Shown here: positions 1-5,826 of the stretch, piece after piece | How the letters are laid out: each line of letters opens with the position of its first letter | Position numbering within the stretch: the first letter of the stretch is position 1 | Origin: Lachnospiraceae bacterium | GTDB taxonomy: Bacteria > Bacillota_A > Clostridia > Lachnospirales > Lachnospiraceae | Direction: 5' to 3' | DNA: 8,644 bases | Assembly (NCBI GenBank): GCA_017958935.1 | Contig: JAGDBR010000330.1 | Location: 1-8,644, forward strand | Made by a program: the position numbers and the translations under genes | Notes under the pieces: generated by a model | What the model was told of the DNA's origin: nothing | What the model saw: only the letters and a program-made list of their open reading frames with translations | The model's database searches: none

Positions 1-327
1 AAGAACCAGATGGTCTTCGCGCTCGGCATCGCGCACAGCACCGAAGCGATCCAGGCGGAGAACAAGGTGACCGAGGCGACGAACGAGCTGCTGAAGGCGA
101 ACGCCGAGAACCTGCACATCGCGTCTGTCGAGGCGGCGAAGGCGAACCAGCGCGGCATCGTCGACATCGAGACCCTGAAGGCCACGAACAAGACCCTGCT
201 GACGACGCTGGACGACGTCCTGAAGGTCCAGGAAGAGGGCAAGAAGGCCCGTGCGAACGCCGAGATCGAGCTGAAGCGCATGGAGAACGAGCTGAAGGAC
301 AAGCTGCTCGAAATGAGCCAGAAGTAA
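1..327 (+). CDS. telA: Toxic anion resistance protein, TelA family (C-terminal part)
   Basis: The reading frame is open from the first base and ends with TAA at 325-327, so only the last 108 residues are present and the true start lies upstream. The visible part is an Ala/Glu/Lys/Asn-rich helical segment. It contains NELLKANAENL, then RGIVDIETLKATNKTLLTTL, then an EEGKKARANAEIELKRMENEL tail. This pattern of long amphipathic helices ending in 'DIETLK..N..L..T...V..IQ.EG...R..AE.EL' is what I know from the C-terminus of TelA/YceH proteins. Those were named from tellurite resistance, are often linked to XpaC-like partners, and have no settled molecular role. No signal peptide or membrane segment is visible in this fragment. 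No convincing terminator follows the stop; the rplS promoter begins 27 nt later. The family call is fairly sure; the function is not. Confidence 0.8.
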   Translation, partial: KNQMVFALGIAHSTEAIQAENKVTEATNELLKANAENLHIASVEAAKANQRGIVDIETLKATNKTLLTTLDDVLKVQEEGKKARANAEIELKRMENELKDKLLEMSQK

Positions 328-353
328 GCCTTTGCGAATTCGAAAAAAACCGC

Positions 354-382
354 TTGCTTTTTAAAAACAGCTGTGCTATATT
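354..382 (+). promoter_or_regulatory. Sigma-A-type extended -10 promoter for rplS
   Basis: A -35 box TTGCTT (354-359) is followed by a 17-nt spacer and the -10 box TATATT (377-382). The -10 is preceded by TGC (374-376), giving an extended -10. Transcription should begin near 388-390, leaving a leader of about 100 nt before the rplS GTG. The position between the telA stop and rplS, the ideal spacing and the AT-rich context in a GC-rich genome support it. A dyad overlaps the -10 (listed separately). Confidence 0.8.
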
Positions 383-393
383 AACACAGTTGT
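367..393. repeat. Inverted repeat centred on the rplS -10 box (candidate operator)
   Basis: ACAGCTGTG (367-375) and CACAGTTGT (385-393) form 9-nt arms with one mismatch (G370/T390) around a 9-nt spacer. The spacer contains the -10 hexamer, so a dimeric regulator bound here would cover the core promoter. The arms reach about to the expected start site, so part of the dyad may also be transcribed. The symmetry is visible; a regulatory role is inferred. Confidence 0.45.
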
Positions 394-486
394 TAAATAC
401 GGATATTCCGCTGTACCGGTACGAAATGCGTTTCGCGGCGCGAACAGGAAAGTAGTAAGAATGTCTATGATGAGGAGGATTTCGCA
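388..486 (+). promoter_or_regulatory. rplS 5' leader with small hairpins (possible L19 leader)
   Basis: The expected transcript has about 100 nt before rplS. It can form CGGA/TCCG (400-403 with 407-410), the palindrome GTACCGGTAC (413-422), and CGAAA/TTTCG (422-426 with 431-435, loop TGCG). A near-perfect palindrome TTCGCG-G-CGCGAA (432-444) overlaps the last of these, so the structures are partly exclusive. Ribosomal protein leaders, including an L19 leader described in Firmicutes, bind the encoded protein to limit its own synthesis. I cannot match this leader to that motif by eye, so the assignment is tentative. A strong AGGAGG (473-478) closes the leader, 8 nt from the start codon. Confidence 0.35.
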
Positions 487-834
487 GTGAACGAGATCAT
501 TAAGAAGATTGAAGAAGAACAGTTAAAAGCTACCGTAGACGAATTCAAAGTCGGTGACACTGTCCGTGTACACGCAAAGATCAAGGAAGGCAACCGCGAA
601 CGTATCCAGGTCTTCGAAGGTACAGTCGTGAAGCGCCAGAACGGCGGCGTCCGTGAGACCTTTACGGTCCGTAAGATCTCCGGCGGCGTCGGCGTCGAGA
701 AGACGTGGCCGCTTCATTCCCCGAACGTTGAGAAGGTAGTCGTGGTCCGCGCAGGCCGTGTGCGCCGTGCAAGACTGAACTACTTACGTGAGCGTACAGG
801 CAAGGCCGCCAAGGTCAAAGAGCTTGTCCGTTAA
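487..834 (+). CDS. rplS: 50S ribosomal protein L19 (bL19)
   Basis: Encodes 115 residues, the normal size for bL19, a large-subunit protein at the 30S-50S interface. Typical features are visible: the N-terminal helix [14 protein letters not shown], the strand [23 protein letters not shown], the stretch [21 protein letters not shown], and the basic C-terminal [22 protein letters not shown]. The start is GTG at 487, chosen because AGGAGG (473-478) lies 8 nt upstream and the N-terminus matches the family exactly. Codon use is rich in CGT/CGC arginine and GTC/GTA valine codons, whereas the downstream genes use CGG often; this fits a highly expressed gene. It has its own promoter and a strong terminator, so it is probably mostly monocistronic. 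In many Firmicutes rplS follows trmD/rimM; here it follows telA. Confidence 0.97.
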   Translation: MNEIIKKIEEEQLKATVDEFKVGDTVRVHAKIKEGNRERIQVFEGTVVKRQNGGVRETFTVRKISGGVGVEKTWPLHSPNVEKVVVVRAGRVRRARLNYLRERTGKAAKVKELVR

Positions 835-835
835 A

Positions 836-890
836 CTGTTTTTTCAAACAGGACCGGAGCCCCGAGTGATCGGGGCTCTTTCTGTTTGAA
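836..890 (+). terminator. Two-tier intrinsic terminator after rplS
   Basis: The core hairpin is GAGCCCCGA (857-865), loop GTGA, TCGGGGCTC (870-878), nine perfect GC-rich pairs followed by TTTCTGTTT. Outside it, TTCAAACAG (843-851) pairs perfectly with CTGTTTGAA (882-890), giving a second 9-bp stem around the core. AAACAG (846-851) can instead pair with CTGTTT (836-841) just upstream. The core alone is a standard Rho-independent terminator; read-through would let the outer stem form. Confidence 0.88.
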
Positions 891-907
891 GGGACGGGTT
901 TCCGCAG

Positions 908-936
908 TTGTTTTTTGACCTGCCTTATGCTATAAT
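908..936 (+). promoter_or_regulatory. Sigma-A-type extended -10 promoter for lepB and the downstream operon
   Basis: The -10 is a perfect TATAAT (931-936) preceded by TGC (928-930). The best -35 is TTGTTT (908-913) with a 17-nt spacer. A closer match, TTGACC (915-920), is only 10 nt from the -10 and cannot be used with it. The start site would fall near 943, leaving a leader of only about 20 nt before lepB. As the last clear promoter before eight tightly packed genes, it probably drives them all. Confidence 0.8.
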
Positions 937-963
937 CATTTTAACTATGTCTGGAGATGAACG

Positions 964-1524
964 ATGGCGAAGAAGATGTATCTGATCGACGATCACCGAA
1001 AGACGCTGCGGGTTTTTGAGATCCTTACACAGATCGCGCTCGTGGCGGCTTTGGGCTTGTTCGTCGCGAAGATCTTCTTCTTTTCGTATCAAACGGAGTC
1101 GCGCTCCATGGAGCCGACGATCTCCCCGAATTCCGTCGTTTTCGTCAATAAGCTGTCCTATTCCTTCACGGAGATCGGACGCTTCGACGTGGTCTGTTTC
1201 TCCCGGTCCGAACAGAACGCCGACCTGCTGCTGTCGCGGCGCGTCATCGGCCTGCCGAACGAGACCGTGAGGATCGAAAAGGGCGTCGTCTACATCAACG
1301 GAGCCCGGACGGACATCTCCGCCTATTTCAGTGAGATCACCTCCGACGGAATTGCCCGCGAGGGCATCCGCCTCAAGGAGAACGAATATTTCGTGCTCGG
1401 CGACACGCCGGCGAATTCGGAGGACAGCCGCTCGTCCACGATCGGCGTCGTCCGCGCCGCACAGATCATCGGAAAGGCCTGGTTGAACGCGAAGTCCCTG
1501 ACGGAGCTTTCGATCATTCGGTAA
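964..1524 (+). CDS. lepB: Signal peptidase I (type I leader peptidase) with Arg at the catalytic Lys position
   Basis: Encodes 186 residues, the usual size for short Gram-positive type I signal peptidases, which cleave signal peptides on the outer face of the membrane. One N-terminal membrane segment spans about residues 20-40. The nucleophile motif SRSMEPTI puts the catalytic Ser at 48, where SGSMEPTL is usual. VFVNKLSY and RFDVV follow, and the C-terminal box GDTPANSEDSR is intact. In the box normally reading (V)KRVIGLPGD, this protein reads SRRVIGLPNE, so Arg92 (CGG) replaces the Lys general base of the Ser-Lys dyad. SipW/ER-type enzymes use His there, but this protein otherwise looks like the P-type. 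It may be inactive, use a different base, or belong to a divergent clade. ATG at 964 has GGAG (953-956) 7 nt upstream. It sits 5 nt before murF. The family is sure; activity is not. Confidence 0.92.
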   Translation: MAKKMYLIDDHRKTLRVFEILTQIALVAALGLFVAKIFFFSYQTESRSMEPTISPNSVVFVNKLSYSFTEIGRFDVVCFSRSEQNADLLLSRRVIGLPNETVRIEKGVVYINGARTDISAYFSEITSDGIAREGIRLKENEYFVLGDTPANSEDSRSSTIGVVRAAQIIGKAWLNAKSLTELSIIR

Positions 1525-1529
1525 ACATT

Positions 1530-2948
1530 ATGGTAAACATGACAGTCCGCGACATTCTGGCCGTCACGGGCGGGGAGCTGCTGAACGGCGACCCGGACCT
1601 CAGCCTGAAGAGCATCACGACAGACTCTCGGGTCCTTCCGGAAGGCTGTCTTTTCGTGCCGATCATCGGCGACCACCTGAACGGACACGACTACATCGAA
1701 CGCGCGCTGATGGACGGCGCGCTGGGCACGCTGACGTCGGAGACCGAAGCGTACGAGCATTACGAGGACAATCATCCGGAATCGGACAAGGTCTTCATCC
1801 TCGTGGAGGACACGACGGACGCGGTGCAGCGGATCGGGAAAGAAGCGGGCCGCAGGCTCCGCATCCCGGAGGTCGGCGTCACGGGCTCCGTCGGTAAGAC
1901 GACGACGCGCGAGATGATCGCGGCGGCGCTCTCGTCCGAACTGAACGTCTACAAGACCGACAAGAATTTCAACAACTGGCTCGGCGTCCCGATCACGCTG
2001 TGCGACATTCCGGAAGGTGCGGACATCGCGGTCCTGGAGCTCGGGCTGAACGTGCCCGGGGAGCTGGGGCTGATCTCGTCGCTCTGCGATCTGCAGTGCG
2101 CGGTCATCACGAACATCGGCGTCGCGCACATCGAGTATTACGGTACGCGGGACGAGATCGCGAAAGAGAAGTTCACGATCACGCGCGGTTTCGCGCAGGG
2201 CGATGCGCGAAAGAAGACGCTGGTCCTGAACGCGGACGATCCCTACGTCATGAAATACAAGGACCTGACCGGCTATCCGTACGTGCTCTACGGCACGAAG
2301 GAGAATGCGGACTACCGCGCCGTGGACATCCGCGTCGATTTCGGCAAGTACACGTTCGATCTTTACGTGCGCGGCCGGAAGAAACTGACCGTCACGCTGT
2401 CGGTGCTCGGCCGTCACAACGTGCTGAACGCCCTCGCGGCCTTTGCGGTCGCGGACCTGTACCGGGTGGATCTTCAGCAGGCCGCCGAGAATCTGGCCGG
2501 TTTCACGGGCTTTCGCAATCGCCTGCAGCGGATCGAGCACGACGGATATCTGCTGATCGACGATACCTACAATGCATCTCCGGCCTCGATGGAGGCCGGC
2601 CTGAAGGTGCTCTCCGAGATCGGCTACGGGAGCGGCAAGGGCCGCCGGTACGCGGTCCTCGGCGACATGTTCGAGCTCGGGGACGAAGCGCCGCGGTTCC
2701 ATTACGGCGTCGGCGCCTTCGCCTCGGACCTTCCGATCGACGCGATCTACGCGGTCGGCCGGAATGCGGCCGAGATCCTGAAGGGCGCCGTCGACAACGG
2801 CTGCGCGTTCGAGTGCCGCCATTTCGACAGCAAGGAAGAACTGACGGCATTCCTGAAAAGCATTTTAAAGCCGGACGACATCGTCTACCTGAAAGCGTCG
2901 AACGGCATGAAACTGAAAGAAGTCACGGAAGGACTGCTCAATGGATAA
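1530..2948 (+). CDS. murF: UDP-N-acetylmuramoyl-tripeptide--D-alanyl-D-alanine ligase
   Basis: MurF adds D-Ala-D-Ala to the UDP-MurNAc-tripeptide using ATP, the last cytoplasmic step of peptidoglycan precursor synthesis. The 472 residues match the family's length. The N-terminal substrate domain carries ITTDSR. The Mur-ligase P-loop GVTGSVGKTTT is at residues 116-126 (Lys123), followed by KNFNNWLGVP (about 145-154) and the C-terminal domain motifs DDTYNASPASM (from 344) and VLGDMFELG. The start is uncertain: ATG 1530 and ATG 1539 (MTVRDIL, closer to most family N-termini) both lack a clear Shine-Dalgarno, so translation may depend on ribosomes finishing lepB 5 nt upstream. The stop overlaps miaA by 8 nt. 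MurF is often in the division/cell-wall cluster; here it sits with lepB and miaA. A 499-aa open frame on the opposite strand (1323-2822) is a GC-rich shadow. Confidence 0.95.
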   Translation: MVNMTVRDILAVTGGELLNGDPDLSLKSITTDSRVLPEGCLFVPIIGDHLNGHDYIERALMDGALGTLTSETEAYEHYEDNHPESDKVFILVEDTTDAVQRIGKEAGRRLRIPEVGVTGSVGKTTTREMIAAALSSELNVYKTDKNFNNWLGVPITLCDIPEGADIAVLELGLNVPGELGLISSLCDLQCAVITNIGVAHIEYYGTRDEIAKEKFTITRGFAQGDARKKTLVLNADDPYVMKYKDLTGYPYVLYGTKENADYRAVDIRVDFGKYTFDLYVRGRKKLTVTLSVLGRHNVLNALAAFAVADLYRVDLQQAAENLAGFTGFRNRLQRIEHDGYLLIDDTYNASPASMEAGLKVLSEIGYGSGKGRRYAVLGDMFELGDEAPRFHYGVGAFASDLPIDAIYAVGRNAAEILKGAVDNGCAFECRHFDSKEELTAFLKSILKPDDIVYLKASNGMKLKEVTEGLLNG

Positions 2949-3849
2949 AAAACCGCTGATCATCATCGCAGGCCCCACGGCTGTCGGGAAATCGAAAGCC
3001 GCGGTCGCGCTTGCGAAAGCGATCGGCGGAGAGGTCGTCTCCGCGGATTCCATGCAGGTCTACCGCTACATGGATATCGGCTCCGCGAAGGTGACGGAAG
3101 AGGAGATGGACGGCGTCCCGCACCATCTGATCGACGTGCTGGACCCGAAGGAACCGTTCAACGTGACCGTTTTCCAGCGCATGGCGAAGGAAGCGGTCCG
3201 GACGATCCATGAAAAGGGCCGCGTGCCCATCCTGTGCGGCGGAACGGGCTTCTACATCCAGTCGGTGCTCTACGACATCGATTTCACGGAGCACGGAGAG
3301 GACCCGGACTACAGGCGCTCGCTCGAAACCTTCGCCCGGGAAGAAGGGGCGGACGCGCTCCGGCGGCTGCTCGAGGAAGCGGATCCCGAAGGGGCCGCGG
3401 CGATCGAGGGCCCGAACGTGAAGCGCATGATCCGCGCCCTGGAATACCATCACATGACCGGGGAACCGATCTCCGTCCACAACCGGACCGAGCGCATGAA
3501 AGAGAGCCCGTACGACGCGCGCTATTTCGTGCTGACGATGGACCGGGCGGCGCTGTACGAACGGATCGACCGGCGCGTGGACCTGATGATGGAAGCCGGG
3601 CTTTTGAAAGAAGTGGAATGGCTGAAGGCCTACGGCTGCACGAAGGAAATGACCTCGATGCAGGGCCTGGGCTACAAGCAGCTTTTCGAATACGACGACC
3701 TGGAGGACGCCGTTTCCCGGATCAAGCAGGAAACGCGGCATTTCGCGAAACGCCAGCTGACCTGGTTCCGGCGCGAAAAACAGGCCGTCTACATCGACGT
3801 ATTGAAGGAGAACGCCGTCAATGTACTCAAAAATGGGACTGGACGATAA
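2941..3849 (+). CDS. miaA: tRNA dimethylallyltransferase
   Basis: MiaA transfers a dimethylallyl group to N6 of A37 in tRNAs reading codons that begin with U, the first step to (ms2)i6A, which steadies codon-anticodon pairing. The 302 residues are a normal length. The P-loop GPTAVGKS is at residues 11-18. SADSMQVYRYMDIGSAK follows, with Asp36 at the position of the catalytic base, then GVPHHLID (58-65), GGTGFYIQ, and the tRNA-binding C-terminal motif FAKRQLTWFRRE. The start is ATG 2941, inside the end of murF (8-nt overlap), with GGAAGGA (2927-2933) 7 nt upstream. The end overlaps ynbB by 29 nt. In Bacillus subtilis miaA is also close to ynbB, which supports both calls. Nothing is missing or broken. 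Confidence 0.97.
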   Translation: MDKKPLIIIAGPTAVGKSKAAVALAKAIGGEVVSADSMQVYRYMDIGSAKVTEEEMDGVPHHLIDVLDPKEPFNVTVFQRMAKEAVRTIHEKGRVPILCGGTGFYIQSVLYDIDFTEHGEDPDYRRSLETFAREEGADALRRLLEEADPEGAAAIEGPNVKRMIRALEYHHMTGEPISVHNRTERMKESPYDARYFVLTMDRAALYERIDRRVDLMMEAGLLKEVEWLKAYGCTKEMTSMQGLGYKQLFEYDDLEDAVSRIKQETRHFAKRQLTWFRREKQAVYIDVLKENAVNVLKNGTGR

Positions 3850-5089
3850 GATCGTTGCGCTCGGGAAAGAGACCGAGGCGCGCCTTGCGTCCCGTTTTCA
3901 CAAAATCGACGAAATTGCGGAGTATAATCAGTTAAAAGTCCTGCACGCGATGCAGAAGAACCGCCTGTCGGAGGCGTGTTTCGTCCCGACGACGGGCTAC
4001 GGCTACAACGACTTCGGCCGCGAGACGCTCGAACGCGTCTATGCGGACGTTTTCCACACGGAGGCGGCGCTTGTCCGTCCGCAGATCACCTGCGGCACGC
4101 ATGCGCTGGCGGTCGCGCTCGCGGCGATGGTCCGGCCCGGGGACGAGATCCTCTCGCCGGTCGGCCGGCCCTACGACACGCTCGAGGAAGTCATCGGCAT
4201 CCGCGAATCGACGGGCTCGCTGAAGGAGTGGGGCGTTTCCTACCGGCAGGTCGAACTGCTGCCGGACGGCGCCTTCGATTACGCGGGCATCCGCGAAGCA
4301 CTGAATCCGCGCACGAAGCTCGTGGAGATCCAGCGCTCGAAAGGCTATCTGGAGCGGAAGACCTTCTCCCCGGAGGAGATCGGCTGCCTGATCCGGTTCA
4401 TCAAGGACCTGCGTCCGGACGTTTACGTCATGGTCGACAATTGCTACGGCGAATTCACGGATACCGTTGAGCCGTCCGATTTCGGGGCGGACATGGTCGT
4501 GGGCTCGCTGATCAAGAACCCCGGCGGCGGCCTGGCCCAGGCCGGCGGCTATATCTGCGGGACGAAGGAATGCGTCGACGCCTGCGCCTACAGGCTGACG
4601 GCGCCGGGACTCGGACAGGAGGTCGGCGCGAATCTGGGCGTCCTGCCGCGTTTCTTCCAGGGGCTGTTCCTGGCCCCGTCCGTGACCGCCGCGGCGCTGA
4701 AAACAGCCGTTTTCGCCGCGGGGATCTATGAAAAACTGGGCTTTCACGTGCTGCCGGGCGCCGATGAAGAACGCTACGACATCATCCAGGCGGTCACGCT
4801 GAATTCGCCGGAGGCGCTGTGCGCCTTCTGCCGCGGGATCCAGGCCGGTTCGCCGGTCGATTCCTTCGTGACGCCGGAGCCCTGGGACATGCCGGGCTAT
4901 GAAGACAAGGTCATCATGGCCGCGGGCGCCTTCATTTCCGGCGCCTCCATCGAACTGTCCGCGGACGGCCCGCTGCGGCCGCCGTACACCGCCTATTTCC
5001 AGGGCGGGCTGACGTACCCGGCGGGCAAGTTCGGCATCCTGAAGTCCGTCCAGGCGCTGGCGGACGCGGGACTGATCCGTTTCGATTGA
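3821..5089 (+). CDS. ynbB: YnbB-type PLP-dependent protein (methionine gamma-lyase / aluminium resistance family)
   Basis: A 422-residue fold-type-I PLP enzyme resembling YnbB of B. subtilis, a family labelled methionine gamma-lyase or aluminium resistance protein. Visible features: FVPTTGYGYNDFGRETLERVYADVF near the N-terminus, RPQITCGTHALAVAL, VMVDNCYGEF with Asp206 placed to contact the PLP ring nitrogen, and VGSLIKNPGGG with Lys232 as the likely Schiff-base lysine. The C-terminal RPPYTAYFQGGLTYPAGKFGI is also a family hallmark as I know it. The in vivo substrate is not settled; a sulfur amino acid or related C-S lyase reaction is the usual guess. The start is ATG 3821 because AAGGAG (3805-3810) lies 10 nt upstream; ATG 3833 is possible but would be 22 nt away. 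It overlaps miaA by 29 nt. It is followed by 50 nt with a hairpin before radC. Confidence 0.9.
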   Translation: MYSKMGLDDKIVALGKETEARLASRFHKIDEIAEYNQLKVLHAMQKNRLSEACFVPTTGYGYNDFGRETLERVYADVFHTEAALVRPQITCGTHALAVALAAMVRPGDEILSPVGRPYDTLEEVIGIRESTGSLKEWGVSYRQVELLPDGAFDYAGIREALNPRTKLVEIQRSKGYLERKTFSPEEIGCLIRFIKDLRPDVYVMVDNCYGEFTDTVEPSDFGADMVVGSLIKNPGGGLAQAGGYICGTKECVDACAYRLTAPGLGQEVGANLGVLPRFFQGLFLAPSVTAAALKTAVFAAGIYEKLGFHVLPGADEERYDIIQAVTLNSPEALCAFCRGIQAGSPVDSFVTPEPWDMPGYEDKVIMAAGAFISGASIELSADGPLRPPYTAYFQGGLTYPAGKFGILKSVQALADAGLIRFD

Positions 5090-5104
5090 ATTTTCAGCGG
5101 TATG

Positions 5105-5137
5105 TCTTTTCCGTTCGGGATAGCGGAAAAGAGGTGA
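5105..5137 (+). promoter_or_regulatory. Hairpin overlapping the radC ribosome-binding site
   Basis: TCTTTTCCG (5105-5113) pairs perfectly with CGGAAAAGA (5124-5132) around a 10-nt loop. The right arm runs into the radC Shine-Dalgarno GAGGTGA (5131-5137), tying up its first two bases. No T-run follows, so it is not a terminator. It fills most of the only real gap in the lepB-to-PBP2 gene string. It could temper radC translation or act as an mRNA stability or processing element; both are inference. Confidence 0.5.
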
Positions 5138-5139
5138 CG

Positions 5140-5826
5140 ATGAATCACGACGTCGGGCAAATGCCCCCGGCACTGATGCCGTACGACAAATGCGTGCGTT
5201 TCGGCATCGACACCCTGGATGACGCGGAACTGCTCGCGGTCATCTTAAGAAGCGGCGTTCCGGGACAGAACGCGGTCGAGACCGCCCGCAAAGTCCTGTC
5301 GCTATCCGACGGAACGCTGTTCGGACTTTACAGGATCCCGCGCTCGGCCTTCCGGTCGATCCCCGGGATCGGCGACGTCAAGGCGATCCAGCTGGAAGCC
5401 GTCGGGGCGATCGCGAAACGCATCCGGAGGGGCGGCAGTCTTCAGAAGGCCGACCTGTCCAGCCCGGACAAGGCGGCGGACTTCTGCATGGACGAAATGG
5501 CGCCCCTGCAGCAGGAGATCCTGAAGCTGCTGTGTCTGGACGTCAAATGCCGGCTCCTCTACGAGTGCGACATCTCGAAGGGATCCGAGCAGACATCACT
5601 GGTGCCGGTCCGGGAGATCCTGGTCCGCGCCCTGGAGCACAGGGCAGCCTGTGTGATCCTTGTACACAACCATCCGAGCGGAGACCCGGAACCTTCCGAC
5701 GAGGACGTCCGGGTAACGAAGGACGTGGCGAACGCGATGCGGCTGATCGGCATTTACCTGCAGGATCACCTGATCATCGGCGACCATTCCTTCGTCAGCC
5801 TCCGGGAAAGAGGATATCTTACATGA
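5140..5826 (+). CDS. radC: RadC family protein (JAMM/MPN domain)
   Basis: RadC proteins carry a helix-hairpin-helix and a JAMM metalloprotease-like fold. They were once linked to DNA repair, but that link is disputed. From ATG 5140 the product has 228 residues, normal for the family. The N-terminal region has DKCVRFGIDTLDDAELLAVILRSG. The hairpin-helix motif PGIG is at 75-78. The JAMM signature is complete: Glu126, His176 and His178 in HNHPSGD, then Ser186 and Asp189. In-frame TTG 5086 and GTG 5134 exist, but ATG 5140 is preferred because GAGGTGA (5131-5137) directly precedes it and the family usually starts shortly before 'DAELLA'. The end overlaps mreC as ATGA. In B. subtilis radC precedes mreB-mreC-mreD; here it runs straight into mreC. 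Confidence 0.94.
   Translation: MNHDVGQMPPALMPYDKCVRFGIDTLDDAELLAVILRSGVPGQNAVETARKVLSLSDGTLFGLYRIPRSAFRSIPGIGDVKAIQLEAVGAIAKRIRRGGSLQKADLSSPDKAADFCMDEMAPLQQEILKLLCLDVKCRLLYECDISKGSEQTSLVPVREILVRALEHRAACVILVHNHPSGDPEPSDEDVRVTKDVANAMRLIGIYLQDHLIIGDHSFVSLRERGYLT

Noticed and set aside
328..366. Possible terminator after telA
   Set aside because: Only A- and T-runs and the tiny palindrome CGAATTCG are present; there is no stable GC hairpin followed by a T-run.
445..460. AACAGGAAAGTAGTAA in the rplS leader, faintly like a T-box stem I sequence
   Set aside because: There is no T-box sequence, specifier loop or antiterminator in the remaining leader, which is too short for a T-box.
915..920. TTGACC as the -35 box for lepB
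   Set aside because: It is only 10 nt from TATAAT; TTGTTT at 908-913 has the correct 17-nt spacing.
1323..2822. 499-codon open frame on the - strand, the longest in the window
   Set aside because: It lies antisense to murF and the end of lepB, is dominated by Arg/Asp/Val/His as expected for a GC-rich shadow frame, and shows no family motif.
2000..2959. 319-codon + strand frame within murF
   Set aside because: An Arg/Gly-rich out-of-frame shadow of murF; the murF frame has all the ligase motifs.
5086..5139. TTG 5086 or GTG 5134 as the radC start
   Set aside because: TTG 5086 has no ribosome-binding site and would encode the hairpin region; GTG 5134 lies inside the GAGGTGA that best serves ATG 5140.
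3932..5173. 413-codon open frame on the - strand
   Set aside because: It is antisense to ynbB, which has clear PLP-enzyme motifs; the antisense product is Arg/Asp-rich without recognisable domains.
5532..5822. Upstream extension of the mreC frame inside radC
   Set aside because: The extension is Arg/Gly/Pro-rich shadow sequence; ATG 5823 has a good ribosome-binding site and gives a normal MreC N-terminus.
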